Shown: positions 9,749-18,574 of the stretch, piece by piece
Numbering within the stretch: position 1 is the stretch's first letter
How the letters are laid out: each line of letters opens with the position of its first letter
Source of the DNA: UMGS172 sp045587185
Lineage (GTDB): Bacteria; Bacillota; Clostridia; Oscillospirales; Acutalibacteraceae
Reading direction: 5' to 3'
DNA length: 64,000 nt
Assembly (NCBI GenBank): GCA_045587185.1
Contig: JAZNBS010000032.1
Span: forward strand, 18,056-82,055
Notes under the pieces: generated by a model
Seen by the model: the letters and a program-made list of their open reading frames with translations, nothing else
What the model was told of the DNA's origin: nothing
The model's database searches: none
Program-made: the position numbers and the translations under genes

Positions 9749-10951
9749 TTACTTCAAGCGGTATCTTCCACCGGGGACGGCTTCAATAAATCCGCATATT
9801 TCAAGTTCGGTGACGCAACCAATAACCGTACCTGATGACAAATCGGTCTTATCAACGGCATCGTCGGCTGTAAATGTACCACCTATTTCTTCAAAGACGT
9901 CAAGCACCTTGACGGCATCGTCCGAAAGCATTGACTTTTCGGGTCTTGCCGTAACACGGACGTCATCGTTATCGTCCGAAACATCCTCCGATGCTTTTAT
10001 CTCGGTTATACTTACATCCTTCACCTCATTTACCTTATCATCTACCGTTGTTTTGCGTACAGGCGGATGTATTTTGTCAGGATAAAGGAATAAATATTCA
10101 TTGATTATATCGTTTACGGTGAGTAAAGGTCTTGCACCGTCGGCAATAAGACGGTTTGAACCTTCATAATGCTTTAACGACGGACTTCCGGGTATTACAA
10201 AGACATCCTTTCCCTGCTCTACCGCGTGCCGTGCAGTTATCAGCGTTCCGCTGGATACCGCACCTTCAATAACAACTACTCCGTTAGAAAGACCCGACAT
10301 AATACGGTTTCTTCTGGGAAAAGTGCCCTTATCCACGCCTTCAAACGGGGGACATTCAGATATAAGGCACCCGTGCCTTGTAATCTCGTCACGCAGTTCT
10401 CTATTGGTCTTAAGATAATCGCTTTCGATTCCCGCACCAAGAACACCGATAGTATAACCGTCGGCCTTGATGGCACCTCTGTGAGCGCAACTGTCACCAC
10501 CCAAAGCACCGCCGCTTATGACACAAAATCCGCAAGAGGCAAGCGTATCGGAAATAACATACGCACACCTTGCGCCGTATTCACTTATTTTACGGGGTCC
10601 AACAACGGCTATGCTTGGAATATTGTTAAAATCAAACCTTGAACCTTTTACATAAAGCGCTGCAGGTGGGTCTGTAATATTCAACAACCTTTCAGGAAAA
10701 ATCTCATCCTCAGGCGTGATAATGTTTATACCGAATTTTGCACAGTCTTGCAAAATCTTAAAAACAAGTTTTCGTGCGACGGTATGCAGTTTAGCAATCT
10801 GCGTTTTACTCAAGCGGCATTTCTTTATCTTTTCCTCATCGGGCGCAAGGTAAAACTCCTTAGCGTTGCCGTAATGAGTAATAACGCTTGAAACTGTAGG
10901 ACTGCCGTAACCCAAAACCTGTTGCAACCATATCCAATACTCTGCCGACAT
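9749..10951 (-). CDS. dprA: DNA-processing protein DprA
   Basis: Loads RecA on incoming single-stranded DNA during transformation. It has 400 residues. A SAM-like N-terminal region is followed by a Rossmann-like DprA core with VVGPRKISEYG, SGGALGGDSCAH, FPRRNRIMSGLS and SSGTLITARHA. An acidic, probably disordered linker (about residues 295-340) leads to a C-terminal winged-helix domain. The start is the ATG at 10951, preceded by GGAGGTG and overlapping the upstream stop codon by one base (TGATG). The open frame continues upstream to 10981 but without a ribosome-binding site. Other late competence genes are not in this window. Confidence 0.95.
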   Translation of the reverse strand: MSAEYWIWLQQVLGYGSPTVSSVITHYGNAKEFYLAPDEEKIKKCRLSKTQIAKLHTVARKLVFKILQDCAKFGINIITPEDEIFPERLLNITDPPAALYVKGSRFDFNNIPSIAVVGPRKISEYGARCAYVISDTLASCGFCVISGGALGGDSCAHRGAIKADGYTIGVLGAGIESDYLKTNRELRDEITRHGCLISECPPFEGVDKGTFPRRNRIMSGLSNGVVVIEGAVSSGTLITARHAVEQGKDVFVIPGSPSLKHYEGSNRLIADGARPLLTVNDIINEYLFLYPDKIHPPVRKTTVDDKVNEVKDVSITEIKASEDVSDDNDDVRVTARPEKSMLSDDAVKVLDVFEEIGGTFTADDAVDKTDLSSGTVIGCVTELEICGFIEAVPGGRYRLK

Positions 10952-11748
10952 CACTTCACCTCCGCGCGGGTTATTTCCCACATAATAATAGAGGCGGCGG
11001 CCGCAGCATTCAAAGATTCTGCTCTGCCGCGCATTGTAATGGTCACCTTTTTATCACAAACTGAAATTATATGCTCGGTCAATCCGTTGGCCTCGTTGCC
11101 GATAAGCACGGCCGAATTTTCAGTATATTTCACCTCGGTGACATCGCAATCGGCATTAGACACAACCGACGCAAATAGAGAAAAACCTTTGGATTTGAGA
11201 ATGTTAAGGTCACTCACCAGGTCTTTTGAAATATATATAGGCAGACGCAACAAAGCGCCCATACCTGCCCTTTGCGCCTTGGGTGAAAACGGGTCGCAAC
11301 CAAGATGAGAAATAACAAGTCCGTTTATTCCTAGCGCTTCAGCAGTTCGGGCAATGGTGCCCAAATTTGCAGGGTCGGCAGTGTTTTCAAGCACAATATA
11401 TTTGCCCTTTTCAATATCACTTATTCTGCCCACCGTTTCGGGAATTTTCACGACACACATAACCCCTTGAGGCGATACGGTATCACACATAAAATCAAAC
11501 AAACTGTCGGACACTTTTACGCATTGCTTGGCAACATTAACGATGGTTTGAACGCGGTTGCAAACATCAATACTTTCTGAAATAATGAGAGTCTCCACCG
11601 AATAACCATTCAGAGCGGCGTCTTCACAAAGTCGCAGACCCTCTAGCACAAAGGTGCGCGTCTGTTTACGCTCACGCGGTGAGGTAATTAACTTGCGAAC
11701 CGATTTTATGAGTTTATTTTCTTTACTTGAAATAAAGGAAAACTCCAC
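10951..11748 (-). CDS. SpoU/TrmH-family RNA 2'-O-methyltransferase
   Basis: SAM-dependent ribose methyltransferase of the knotted SPOUT fold, acting on rRNA or tRNA. The N-terminal RNA-binding domain begins FISSKENKLIKSVRKL and includes FVLEGLRLCEDA. The catalytic part shows IVLENTADPANLGTIARTAEA, LIGNEANGL and a C-terminal RAESLNAAAAASIIMWEI cofactor loop. The preferred start is GTG at 11748, because AAAGGGTGG lies about 8 bases upstream and it fits the family N-terminus. An ATG at 11790 is the alternative. It is the first gene of the leftward operon ending in smc. The precise substrate nucleotide cannot be told. Confidence 0.88.
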   Translation of the reverse strand: MEFSFISSKENKLIKSVRKLITSPRERKQTRTFVLEGLRLCEDAALNGYSVETLIISESIDVCNRVQTIVNVAKQCVKVSDSLFDFMCDTVSPQGVMCVVKIPETVGRISDIEKGKYIVLENTADPANLGTIARTAEALGINGLVISHLGCDPFSPKAQRAGMGALLRLPIYISKDLVSDLNILKSKGFSLFASVVSNADCDVTEVKYTENSAVLIGNEANGLTEHIISVCDKKVTITMRGRAESLNAAAAASIIMWEITRAEVK

Positions 11749-11819
11749 GTTTGCCACCCTTTCTGAAAATTTTGCGTCCAATATGCGCATTTTCGCATAC
11801 TATCTCATTGTATTTTCGT

Positions 11820-11848
11820 AGTATAACAGAAATCAACCCTAAAATCAA
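11820..11848 (-). promoter_or_regulatory. SigA-type promoter for the methyltransferase-dprA-topA-smc operon
   Basis: On the minus strand TTGATT (11843-11848) and TATACT (11820-11825) are separated by 17 bases. Transcription would start near 11813, about 65 bases before the GTG start at 11748. Confidence 0.65.
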
Positions 11849-11892
11849 GATAAAATATGAATTTTATCCGTAACTCTTACATTATATACAAA

Positions 11893-11924
11893 AAGACCGA
11901 CCCATTTTAAATGAGTCGGTCCAA
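11893..11924 (-). terminator. Intrinsic terminator after the EF-G-2-type gene
   Basis: Minus-strand RNA would form a stem of GACCGACTCATTT with AAATGGGTCGGTC (one wobble), followed by a run of five T residues. It lies just past the stop codon at 11932. Confidence 0.85.
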
Positions 11925-11931
11925 ATATTGT

Positions 11932-13980
11932 TTATTCTGCTTTTTCAGCAATTACCTTTTGAGCAATAAACGGGGGCGCTTCCTCATAACGCTCAAATTT
12001 GAATTCAAAGACTGCTCTGCCCTGAGCAATGGAGCGCATTGCTGTCGGGAAATCACCCATCTCGGAAACAGGCACCTCGGCAATAATCTCCTGCTTGCGG
12101 TTTTCAGCGGGATTCATACCAAGCACACGTCCACGACGCTTGTTGATATCACCGATAACATCGCCCATAACATCATCGGGAACAATAACATTAAGAGTGC
12201 CGATAGGCTCCAGCAAAACGGGATTGGCCTGAGGAATACCTGCCTTGAAAGCAACTGCTGCAGCCATTTTGAAAGACATTTCAGAAGAGTCAACAGGATG
12301 GTAAGAACCGTCAACAAGAGTTGCCTTCAATCCTACAACGGGATAGCCTGCCAATGTGCCCTTCTTGACACAATCACGAAGTCCTGTTTCAACTGCGGGG
12401 AAGAAATTCTTGGGGACTGCTCCGCCGAAAACGTTTTCGGCAAAGACCATTTCATCACTGTCGCAAGGCTCAAACTCAATCCAAACATCGCCGAACTGAC
12501 CGTGTCCTCCCGACTGCTTTTTGTGTCTTCCCTGAACCTTGACCTTCTTGCGAATTGTTTCACGGTAGGCAACCTTGGGTGTTTCAAGTTTAACCTCAAC
12601 ACCGAACTTATTCTTCAATTTAGAGGAAACAACGTCCAAATGCTGTTCGCCTAGACCCAACAATACAAGTTCTCTTGTCTCTTTATCAGTACCAAACGAT
12701 AAAGTGGGGTCCTCTTCACAAAGTCTCTGCAAGCCTTGAGAAACCTTTTCTTCTTCACCTTTCTTAGTAACCTTTACGGCCATAGAAAGACAAGCCTTTG
12801 GGAACTCAGCGGCAACCACCTCAACGGTAGAACCTACGGCACAAAGGGTATCACCCGTCTTCACATCGCCGAGTTTTGCAACCGATCCAATATCACCTGC
12901 ATTGATAATATCTGCATCCTCCTGCTTACCGCCCTTAAGCCACATAACTTTGCCAAGTCGCTCTTCCTCACCGGTACGCATATTAACAAGTTTCATATCA
13001 GATTTAATGCTTCCGTTTACAACCTTGAAATAGGACAGTTTACCGACAAACGGGTCGGCAATAGTCTTGAAAACGATTGCAGCAGCAGGTGCAGCGGGAT
13101 TGCAGTTTGCAGTACCTTCAGCATCACCGTTCTTTACCTTATACTCACGGTCTGCGGCAGACGGGGCAATGTCGGCCAATATATCCAATGCAAGACCAAC
13201 GGCCTCACCCGTCTGGTTAACACCGCCGAACACAGGGCAAATATCACCTGCAACCATACCCTTTTTCAGGGCTTCTTTTATCTCATCGGCGGTAAACTCC
13301 TCACCGCCGAAATATTTCTCCATCAAAGCCTCGTCAACACTGGCAACAGCCTCAAGCATAACATCACGCATATTTTTAATGTCATCACTTTCGGGCATAT
13401 CGGTCTCAGAGAATTTAACACCTTCACATTTATATGCCTTACCTTCAATAAGATTGACGTAGGAAACAACCGTCTCACCCTCAACATAAGGGATAACTAC
13501 GGGACAGATAACAGCACCGTAATGAGCCGTCAACGTTGAAATTACGCGGTAAAAATAAGCCCTTGGAGAATCAAGTTTTCCAATGAAGAACGAAACAGGC
13601 ACGCCTGCCGCTTTTGCTTGGTCGAAGTTAATCTGCGCACCGACATTAAGACCCGATTTACCCGAAAGTACAATCAAAGCACTGTCAGCAACGGTAAGTG
13701 CCTCGCTCACACCACCCACAAAGTCAAAAAGACCGGGAGCATCAATAAGATTTATTTTATTATCCTTATACTCCAACTGATAAACTGCGGTAGAAACTGA
13801 TACGCCACGCTTTTTCTCTTCTGCGTCAAAATCCATTATTGCTGAACCGTCAGAAGTCTTACCTATACGGTCGGCAACACCGGCATAAAAAAGCATTGAG
13901 TCGGCCAGGGTCGTTTTGCCGGACGAACCGTGACCGAGCAACGCAAGGCTTTTGATTTTGTTGATGTCGAACTGTTTCAT
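11932..13980 (-). CDS. EF-G-2-type translational GTPase (elongation factor G paralogue)
   Basis: A 682-residue protein with all five EF-G domains. It is not the canonical fusA. G1 is GHGSSGKT rather than the usual AHIDAGKT; G3 is DAPG rather than DTPG; and G4 is GKLD where most GTPases have NKxD. These features match the EF-G-2 branch known from Thermus. Domain IV has GQFGDVWIEFEP and HPVDSSEMSFKMAA, and domain V ends with a conserved GDFPTAMRSIAQGR segment. The start is the ATG at 13980, with AGAGG 9 bases upstream; the ATG-like codon 3 residues earlier overlaps that site. The gene is a single transcription unit with its own promoter region and terminator. Its role, whether translation or ribosome rescue, cannot be read from sequence. 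Confidence 0.88.
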   Translation of the reverse strand: MKQFDINKIKSLALLGHGSSGKTTLADSMLFYAGVADRIGKTSDGSAIMDFDAEEKKRGVSVSTAVYQLEYKDNKINLIDAPGLFDFVGGVSEALTVADSALIVLSGKSGLNVGAQINFDQAKAAGVPVSFFIGKLDSPRAYFYRVISTLTAHYGAVICPVVIPYVEGETVVSYVNLIEGKAYKCEGVKFSETDMPESDDIKNMRDVMLEAVASVDEALMEKYFGGEEFTADEIKEALKKGMVAGDICPVFGGVNQTGEAVGLALDILADIAPSAADREYKVKNGDAEGTANCNPAAPAAAIVFKTIADPFVGKLSYFKVVNGSIKSDMKLVNMRTGEEERLGKVMWLKGGKQEDADIINAGDIGSVAKLGDVKTGDTLCAVGSTVEVVAAEFPKACLSMAVKVTKKGEEEKVSQGLQRLCEEDPTLSFGTDKETRELVLLGLGEQHLDVVSSKLKNKFGVEVKLETPKVAYRETIRKKVKVQGRHKKQSGGHGQFGDVWIEFEPCDSDEMVFAENVFGGAVPKNFFPAVETGLRDCVKKGTLAGYPVVGLKATLVDGSYHPVDSSEMSFKMAAAVAFKAGIPQANPVLLEPIGTLNVIVPDDVMGDVIGDINKRRGRVLGMNPAENRKQEIIAEVPVSEMGDFPTAMRSIAQGRAVFEFKFERYEEAPPFIAQKVIAEKAE

Positions 13981-14043
13981 ATTGACCATCCTCTGCTTAA
14001 AAATTGAAATATATTGAGGTTAATATATTTTAAATCATTTTAT

Positions 14044-14067
14044 TGTGCAAGTTGCACATAAATTATA
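14044..14067 (-). promoter_or_regulatory. Perfect 15-base palindrome beside a TATAAT box upstream of the EF-G-2-type gene
   Basis: TGTGCAA, one central base, then TTGCACA (14044-14058) form an exact inverted repeat. On the minus strand a TATAAT (14062-14067) lies immediately upstream, so the palindrome would cover the transcription start. No -35 hexamer at 17 bases is convincing; TTGAAA lies 25 bases away. The arrangement is typical of a repressor operator, which is an inference. Confidence 0.4.
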
Positions 14068-14177
14068 AAGATATTTTGATGTTTTTATTCCCTTTCAATA
14101 AGTATATCACACTGTAACTGATATTTCAAGTATATGTTTACAGTTTTTAATAAAGAATTTCAGTTTTCAAAATAAAC

Positions 14178-14215
14178 AAACCGCACACCATCACCAATAA
14201 AGTAACGGTATGCGG
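14178..14215 (-). terminator. Terminator after radC
   Basis: Minus-strand RNA pairs CCGCATACC with GGTGTGCGG (9 base pairs with one U-G wobble) around a loop of about 17 bases, followed by a T-rich stretch. The long loop makes it weaker than the other terminators here. The remaining DNA from 13981 to 14270 holds the EF-G-2 promoter region and nothing else recognisable. Confidence 0.55.
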
Positions 14216-14270
14216 AATAACAGTTTAATAACATCAAATTACTTGATCATCAAGATGATTGTATTTCCCT

Positions 14271-15011
14271 TTAATCCTCCATATAGTTTATGAAATACTG
14301 CTTGAACTCGGTTGAATACGAGAGTGAAACATAATCACCGTGTGCAACGATAATGTGGTCAAGGAGACCGATATTGATGGTCCTCAACATTTTTGAAAGT
14401 TGACCTGTGCTCAGAATATCCTCTCTTGAAGGCAATGCAAGACCACCAGGATGGTTGTGTGCCAGAACAACGCACGCTGTTTTGGGGTATTTGAATATTA
14501 CGCTTAACAGGGTTCGGTTATCAACCACAACACTGCTTACATCACCTTCGCAAATGGTTTCAAAAGCAATAACCCTATAGTTTGAATCAACACATACAAG
14601 GCAAACACGTTCTTTTAATAGCCCAGCGTATTGCGACAAAACATATTCGCCGCATTTGTCATGCGATGATAACCTAGGCGTACTGTTTATACTCTTGGTA
14701 TATTCGTGAAACAGAGGCAAAATCATATGTATAAGCGAAGCCGCTTGAGGGCCAACTCCTTTTACGGTCATTAACTGGTTCTCGGTCGCCTCAAATACTC
14801 CTGCAACCGTTTTAAAGCGGTCAATCAATGCGTGTGCAATATCATTTGTATTCTTTCTTGGAATCGCATAAAACAAAAGCATTTCGATTATCTCATGCGG
14901 TTGCATTCCGTCCAATCCGTTCTTGGAAAAGCGTGCACGCATTCTTTCTCGGTGCTTATCGTGAACGTTTTTGCTCTTTTCATCTGTTTGAGGTTTGTTT
15001 TTCTCTGCCAT
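14271..15011 (-). CDS. radC: RadC-family JAMM/MPN+ protein
   Basis: A 246-residue protein with a helix-hairpin-helix region (FEATENQLMTVKGVGPQAA) followed by a JAMM metalloprotease-like domain. The metal ligands are in AHNHPGGLALPSREDI. RadC has no firmly established function; a DNA-repair role was proposed historically. The N-terminal 30 residues are highly charged. The start ATG at 15011 is preceded by AGGGAGAG and lies inside the end of the PAP2 gene, giving a 32-base overlap. Confidence 0.92.
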   Translation of the reverse strand: MAEKNKPQTDEKSKNVHDKHRERMRARFSKNGLDGMQPHEIIEMLLFYAIPRKNTNDIAHALIDRFKTVAGVFEATENQLMTVKGVGPQAASLIHMILPLFHEYTKSINSTPRLSSHDKCGEYVLSQYAGLLKERVCLVCVDSNYRVIAFETICEGDVSSVVVDNRTLLSVIFKYPKTACVVLAHNHPGGLALPSREDILSTGQLSKMLRTINIGLLDHIIVAHGDYVSLSYSTEFKQYFINYMED

Positions 15012-15687
15012 AAACTCTCCCTAAATCAAGTTTGTCATATAAACGGTGCAAATTGGTCCGACAGGAAATCTGTGTGCACAGTTCGGCAACAAAAACACCC
15101 GCAAAAATATCAACTATAACGTGCTGTTTGGTAAACAGTACCGAAGCAAATACCAAAAATGCCGAAACAAAGGCAAAAATTTTATACCATTTTGGTATTA
15201 TCCTGCTTTTGCCCACAAATCTTGCCGCAAACCAACTGACTGAACAGTGCATTGACGGAAGCAGATTGTCCGGTTGGTCAATAGTATATATGTAATTAAG
15301 CAACCAACCGTCAAAACTTGAAGTGTCAACAGTGGGTCTTGCGAGCGTTGTGGGAAAGATTATAAACACGGCCGCACACAAAATTTTTCCCATCATATCA
15401 GCAACCAACATTTTGTTGCATATTTCCTTGCTTTCCCGTCCTACCCATATATAACTGACCGCCCAAAAAACATAACTCAAGAAATAAATCACCGACCATA
15501 TAGGCATAACCGGTATCATTTTGTCAAAGTCAGACGCGATATCGGTAAAAGTTTCGGGCATACCTCTGAAACTGTAGTTTATAATGCGTGTGACATAATA
15601 AGCGACAAGTTGCCCAACGCCACACAGTATAAACGGAAGAACAGCATAATCCGGAAAAATCTTTCTTCTAAAATCTATAATTTTCAT
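14980..15687 (-). CDS. PAP2-superfamily membrane phosphatase
   Basis: A 235-residue integral membrane protein with about six hydrophobic segments. The phosphatase motifs are RPTVDTS, LPSMHC and TKQHVIVDIFAG, with the catalytic histidines at PSMH and the QHxxxD group. This resembles the phosphatidic-acid phosphatase/inositol-phosphorylceramide-synthase-like branch. It could dephosphorylate a lipid phosphate or pyrophosphate. The start is taken at the ATG 15687, after a GCGGTG ribosome-binding site; the frame is open to 15732. Its promoter is divergent from the rhamnose operon. Confidence 0.8.
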   Translation of the reverse strand: MKIIDFRRKIFPDYAVLPFILCGVGQLVAYYVTRIINYSFRGMPETFTDIASDFDKMIPVMPIWSVIYFLSYVFWAVSYIWVGRESKEICNKMLVADMMGKILCAAVFIIFPTTLARPTVDTSSFDGWLLNYIYTIDQPDNLLPSMHCSVSWFAARFVGKSRIIPKWYKIFAFVSAFLVFASVLFTKQHVIVDIFAGVFVAELCTQISCRTNLHRLYDKLDLGRVYGREKQTSNR

Positions 15688-15722
15688 AAAAACACCGCAT
15701 ATTCTTAGTTTGTAATATTGAT

Positions 15723-15751
15723 ATATTAACACTTTTTATTACGTTTTTCAA
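15723..15751 (-). promoter_or_regulatory. Promoter for PAP2-radC
   Basis: Minus-strand TTGAAA (15746-15751) and TAATAT (15723-15728) are 17 bases apart and lie about 36 bases before the PAP2 start. Confidence 0.6.
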
Positions 15752-15766
15752 CATATAAATTAAGTG

Positions 15767-15795
15767 TTGAATTATACTGTGTAATGTGGTATGAT
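15767..15795 (+). promoter_or_regulatory. Promoter for the glycosyltransferase-rhamnose operon
   Basis: TTGAAT (15767-15772) and TATGAT (15790-15795) are 17 bases apart. An AGGAGG ribosome-binding site (15821-15826) precedes the ATG at 15832. Confidence 0.75.
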
Positions 15796-15831
15796 ACTTA
15801 GTGTGAATATTTATGTCAAAAGGAGGAAATT

Positions 15832-16596
15832 ATGCAGTACACAAACACGGCTTCGGCCTGCATTGTTACCTATAACAGTGAAAACAAAATAGGTACTGCC
15901 GTTTCCTCTTTGAGAAGGCACACAAAAGGTGTTGACTGTAAATTATTTGTATTTGATAACGGTTCTGTTGACAACACCAAAGAGACTGTACTAAGTGCAG
16001 ACCCTGATGCAGTCTTTGTTGAAAACAACGCTAACCTTGGGTTCGGTAAAGCCAACAATCTGGTAATTCCTTTGTTGGAGTCAAAATATCATTTCATAAT
16101 CAATCCTGACATACGGCTTGATTCTGACACTGTAACGCAAATGTGCAATTATATGGACAGTAATCCTGATGTTGTGCTTGCAACACCAAGGATACTCTTT
16201 CCCGACGGAAATGAGCAACATCTACCCAAAAGAAGACCGAAGTTTATTTATCTTTTGGCTCGTCGCACCCCTTTTTTCAAGAAAAAAGCAGTTGAATATA
16301 CAATGGAAGACCAAGAAATCACCGAACCGTGTGAGGTTGAACTTTGCAGCGGATGTTTTTCGGTGATAAGAAGTGAAGTTTTCAAAGAAATCGGCGGTTT
16401 TGATGAGCGATTCTTTATGTATATGGAGGATGCTGACCTCACATTGAGGGCAAAACAGTACGGAAAGGTTATGTTTCTTCCCCAATTTCACGTTGTTCAT
16501 ACTTGGGAACGTAGCAGTGCAAAAAGCCTTAAATACCTTATGATACACATATCTTCAATGTTGAAATTTTTGTGGAAACACAGAAAAACGAGGTGA
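15832..16596 (+). CDS. Family 2 glycosyltransferase (rhamnosyltransferase-like)
   Basis: A 254-residue GT-A fold enzyme. It has CIVTYNSENKIG at the N-terminus, FDNGSVDNT for nucleotide binding, NPDI in the position of the DxD metal motif and GGFDERFFMYMEDADL as the acceptor/base motif. This pattern is typical of WbbL-type rhamnosyltransferases. It leads an operon with three dTDP-rhamnose synthesis genes, so dTDP-L-rhamnose is the probable donor (inference from context). No transmembrane segment is seen; it should act at the cytoplasmic face of the membrane. Confidence 0.87.
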   Translation: MQYTNTASACIVTYNSENKIGTAVSSLRRHTKGVDCKLFVFDNGSVDNTKETVLSADPDAVFVENNANLGFGKANNLVIPLLESKYHFIINPDIRLDSDTVTQMCNYMDSNPDVVLATPRILFPDGNEQHLPKRRPKFIYLLARRTPFFKKKAVEYTMEDQEITEPCEVELCSGCFSVIRSEVFKEIGGFDERFFMYMEDADLTLRAKQYGKVMFLPQFHVVHTWERSSAKSLKYLMIHISSMLKFLWKHRKTR

Positions 16597-16600
16597 ATTT

Positions 16601-17494
16601 ATGAAAATATTGATAACCGGAGCAAACGGTCAACTAGGAAACACCCTTTGTGACCTTTTGACGCGTGGCAAGAACTCTTTGGGAAATATCCCCGAAGCCT
16701 TTAACAGTTGTGAAATTGTCGCAGTTGATGTTGATAGGCTTGATATTACCGACAGTGACGCGGTTATGAGTCTTGTAAAATCCGAAAAACCCCACCTTAT
16801 TATCAACTGTGCCGCAATGACCAATGTTGACGGTTGCGAGACCAACCGCGAACTGGCCGATGCGGTCAATGCTGTTGGCCCTTGGAATCTTGCTGTTGCC
16901 GCAAATGAGGTTGACGCAAAGTTGGTGCACGTTTCAACCGACTATGTTTTCAGAGGAGATGCCACAACACCTTATGTTGAGGATGATGTGTGTGACCCCG
17001 TTACTGCTTACGGCGCATCTAAACGAAACGGTGAGATAAAGGTTTCAGAAACCTGCAAAAAACATTTTATTTTCCGTACTTCTTGGCTTTACGGATTGGT
17101 TGGCAACAACTTTGTCAAAACCATCCGCCGTGTTGCCAAGGAAAAGGGCGCATTAACTGTTGTCAACGACCAACGAGGTAACCCCACCAACTGTGACGAC
17201 CTAGCATATCACATTTTACTCGCCGCCGTTACAGAAAATTACGGTATTTATCACTGCACAGGCACAGGCGAGTGCACCTGGTTTGACTTTGCAAGGAAAA
17301 TCGTTGAGTTTTCGGGCATTCCTTGCACCGTTGACCCTTGCACCACCGAGCAGTCCAACCGACCTGCAAAACGTCCTGCTTATTCTTCGCTTGACAACCG
17401 TCATTTAAGAGAGACCGTTGGTGATTTTATGCGTGAATGGACAGTGGCATTAAAAGAATATATTGAAAAACTTGAAACGGCCGAAAAGGCTTAA
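16601..17494 (+). CDS. rfbD: dTDP-4-dehydrorhamnose reductase
   Basis: Last step of dTDP-L-rhamnose synthesis. It has 297 residues of the extended short-chain dehydrogenase fold, with GANGQLGNTL for NAD(P)H, HVSTDYVF and the catalytic YGASKRNGE (YxxxK). The segment FRTSWLYG is typical of RmlD. It starts 4 bases after the glycosyltransferase stop and precedes rfbB by 17 bases. Confidence 0.95.
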   Translation: MKILITGANGQLGNTLCDLLTRGKNSLGNIPEAFNSCEIVAVDVDRLDITDSDAVMSLVKSEKPHLIINCAAMTNVDGCETNRELADAVNAVGPWNLAVAANEVDAKLVHVSTDYVFRGDATTPYVEDDVCDPVTAYGASKRNGEIKVSETCKKHFIFRTSWLYGLVGNNFVKTIRRVAKEKGALTVVNDQRGNPTNCDDLAYHILLAAVTENYGIYHCTGTGECTWFDFARKIVEFSGIPCTVDPCTTEQSNRPAKRPAYSSLDNRHLRETVGDFMREWTVALKEYIEKLETAEKA

Positions 17495-17511
17495 AGAATA
17501 GGAGAAATTTT

Positions 17512-18570
17512 ATGAAAACTTATCTCGTCACCGGCGGTGCCGGATTCATTGGTTCTAACTTTATAATCTATATGCTCAACAAATATACCGATGTTAAGAT
17601 TATCAATGTTGACTCGTTGACCTACGCAGGCAACCTTGAAAATCTTAAATCGGTTGAGAAAAATCCCAATTACAGTTTTGTTCAGGCCGATATCCGTGAC
17701 CGCGAGGCTATTCAGAAAATTTTTGACCAAAATACTGTTGACTATGTTGTCAACTTTGCGGCCGAAAGCCACGTTGACCGCAGTATTTCAGACCCCGAAA
17801 TTTTTGTTCAGACCAATGTTTTAGGCACTGTTAATCTTCTTAACATCGCCAAGGCTGCATGGACCATTGGTGACGATACCTACCGCAAAGGCGTAAAGTT
17901 TCACCAAGTTTCCACCGACGAGGTGTACGGTTCTTTGGGTGAAACAGGATTCTTTATGGAAACTACTCCCCTTTGTCCGCATTCTCCCTATTCTTCTTCA
18001 AAGGCGGCCGCCGATATGTTTGTCAAAGCATATCACGACACATATAAATTGCCCATCAACATCACACGTTGTTCCAACAATTACGGACCTTATCAGTTCC
18101 CCGAAAAACTTATTCCCCTTATTATGTACAACACTCTTCTGCACAAGGATCTCCCCGTTTACGGTGACGGAATGCAGGTAAGAGACTGGCTGTATGTTGA
18201 CGACCATTGCAAGGCTATTGATATGGTTATCCGCGACGGTGTTGACGGTGAGGTTTATAACGTTGGCGGACATAATGAGCGTCCTAATATCTTTATTGTT
18301 AAGACCATTATCGAATATATTAAAGAAAATGTTGATGCAACCGTTGGCGAACATATGATTAAATATGTTGCCGACCGTAAGGGTCACGACCGCCGTTATG
18401 GTATCGACCCTCAGAAAATTAAGGATGCCCTTGGTTGGTATCCCGAAACCTGCTTTGAAGTTGGCATAAAAAAGACGCTTCAGTGGTATCTTGACAATCA
18501 GGATTGGGTGAAGAATGTCACAAGCGGTGAATATCAGAAATATTACGATAAAATGTATAAGGACAAGTGA
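17512..18570 (+). CDS. rfbB: dTDP-glucose 4,6-dehydratase
   Basis: Converts dTDP-glucose to dTDP-4-keto-6-deoxyglucose. It has 352 residues with GGAGFIGSNF at the N-terminus, the NFAAESHVDRSI and STDEVYGSLG segments, YSSSKAAAD (YxxxK) and the family motif NNYGPYQFPEKLIP. An AGGAG site precedes the ATG. Operon order is rfbD, rfbB, rfbC; rfbA (the thymidylyltransferase) is not in the window. Confidence 0.97.
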   Translation: MKTYLVTGGAGFIGSNFIIYMLNKYTDVKIINVDSLTYAGNLENLKSVEKNPNYSFVQADIRDREAIQKIFDQNTVDYVVNFAAESHVDRSISDPEIFVQTNVLGTVNLLNIAKAAWTIGDDTYRKGVKFHQVSTDEVYGSLGETGFFMETTPLCPHSPYSSSKAAADMFVKAYHDTYKLPINITRCSNNYGPYQFPEKLIPLIMYNTLLHKDLPVYGDGMQVRDWLYVDDHCKAIDMVIRDGVDGEVYNVGGHNERPNIFIVKTIIEYIKENVDATVGEHMIKYVADRKGHDRRYGIDPQKIKDALGWYPETCFEVGIKKTLQWYLDNQDWVKNVTSGEYQKYYDKMYKDK

Positions 18571-18574
18571 TAGA

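Noticed and set aside
11911..12654. A 247-codon plus-strand frame
   Set aside because: It begins in the terminator hairpin of the EF-G-2-type gene and runs antisense to its coding sequence.
12736..13539. A 267-codon plus-strand frame opposite the EF-G-2-type gene
   Set aside because: Antisense shadow of a conserved GTPase with no start signal or recognisable motif.
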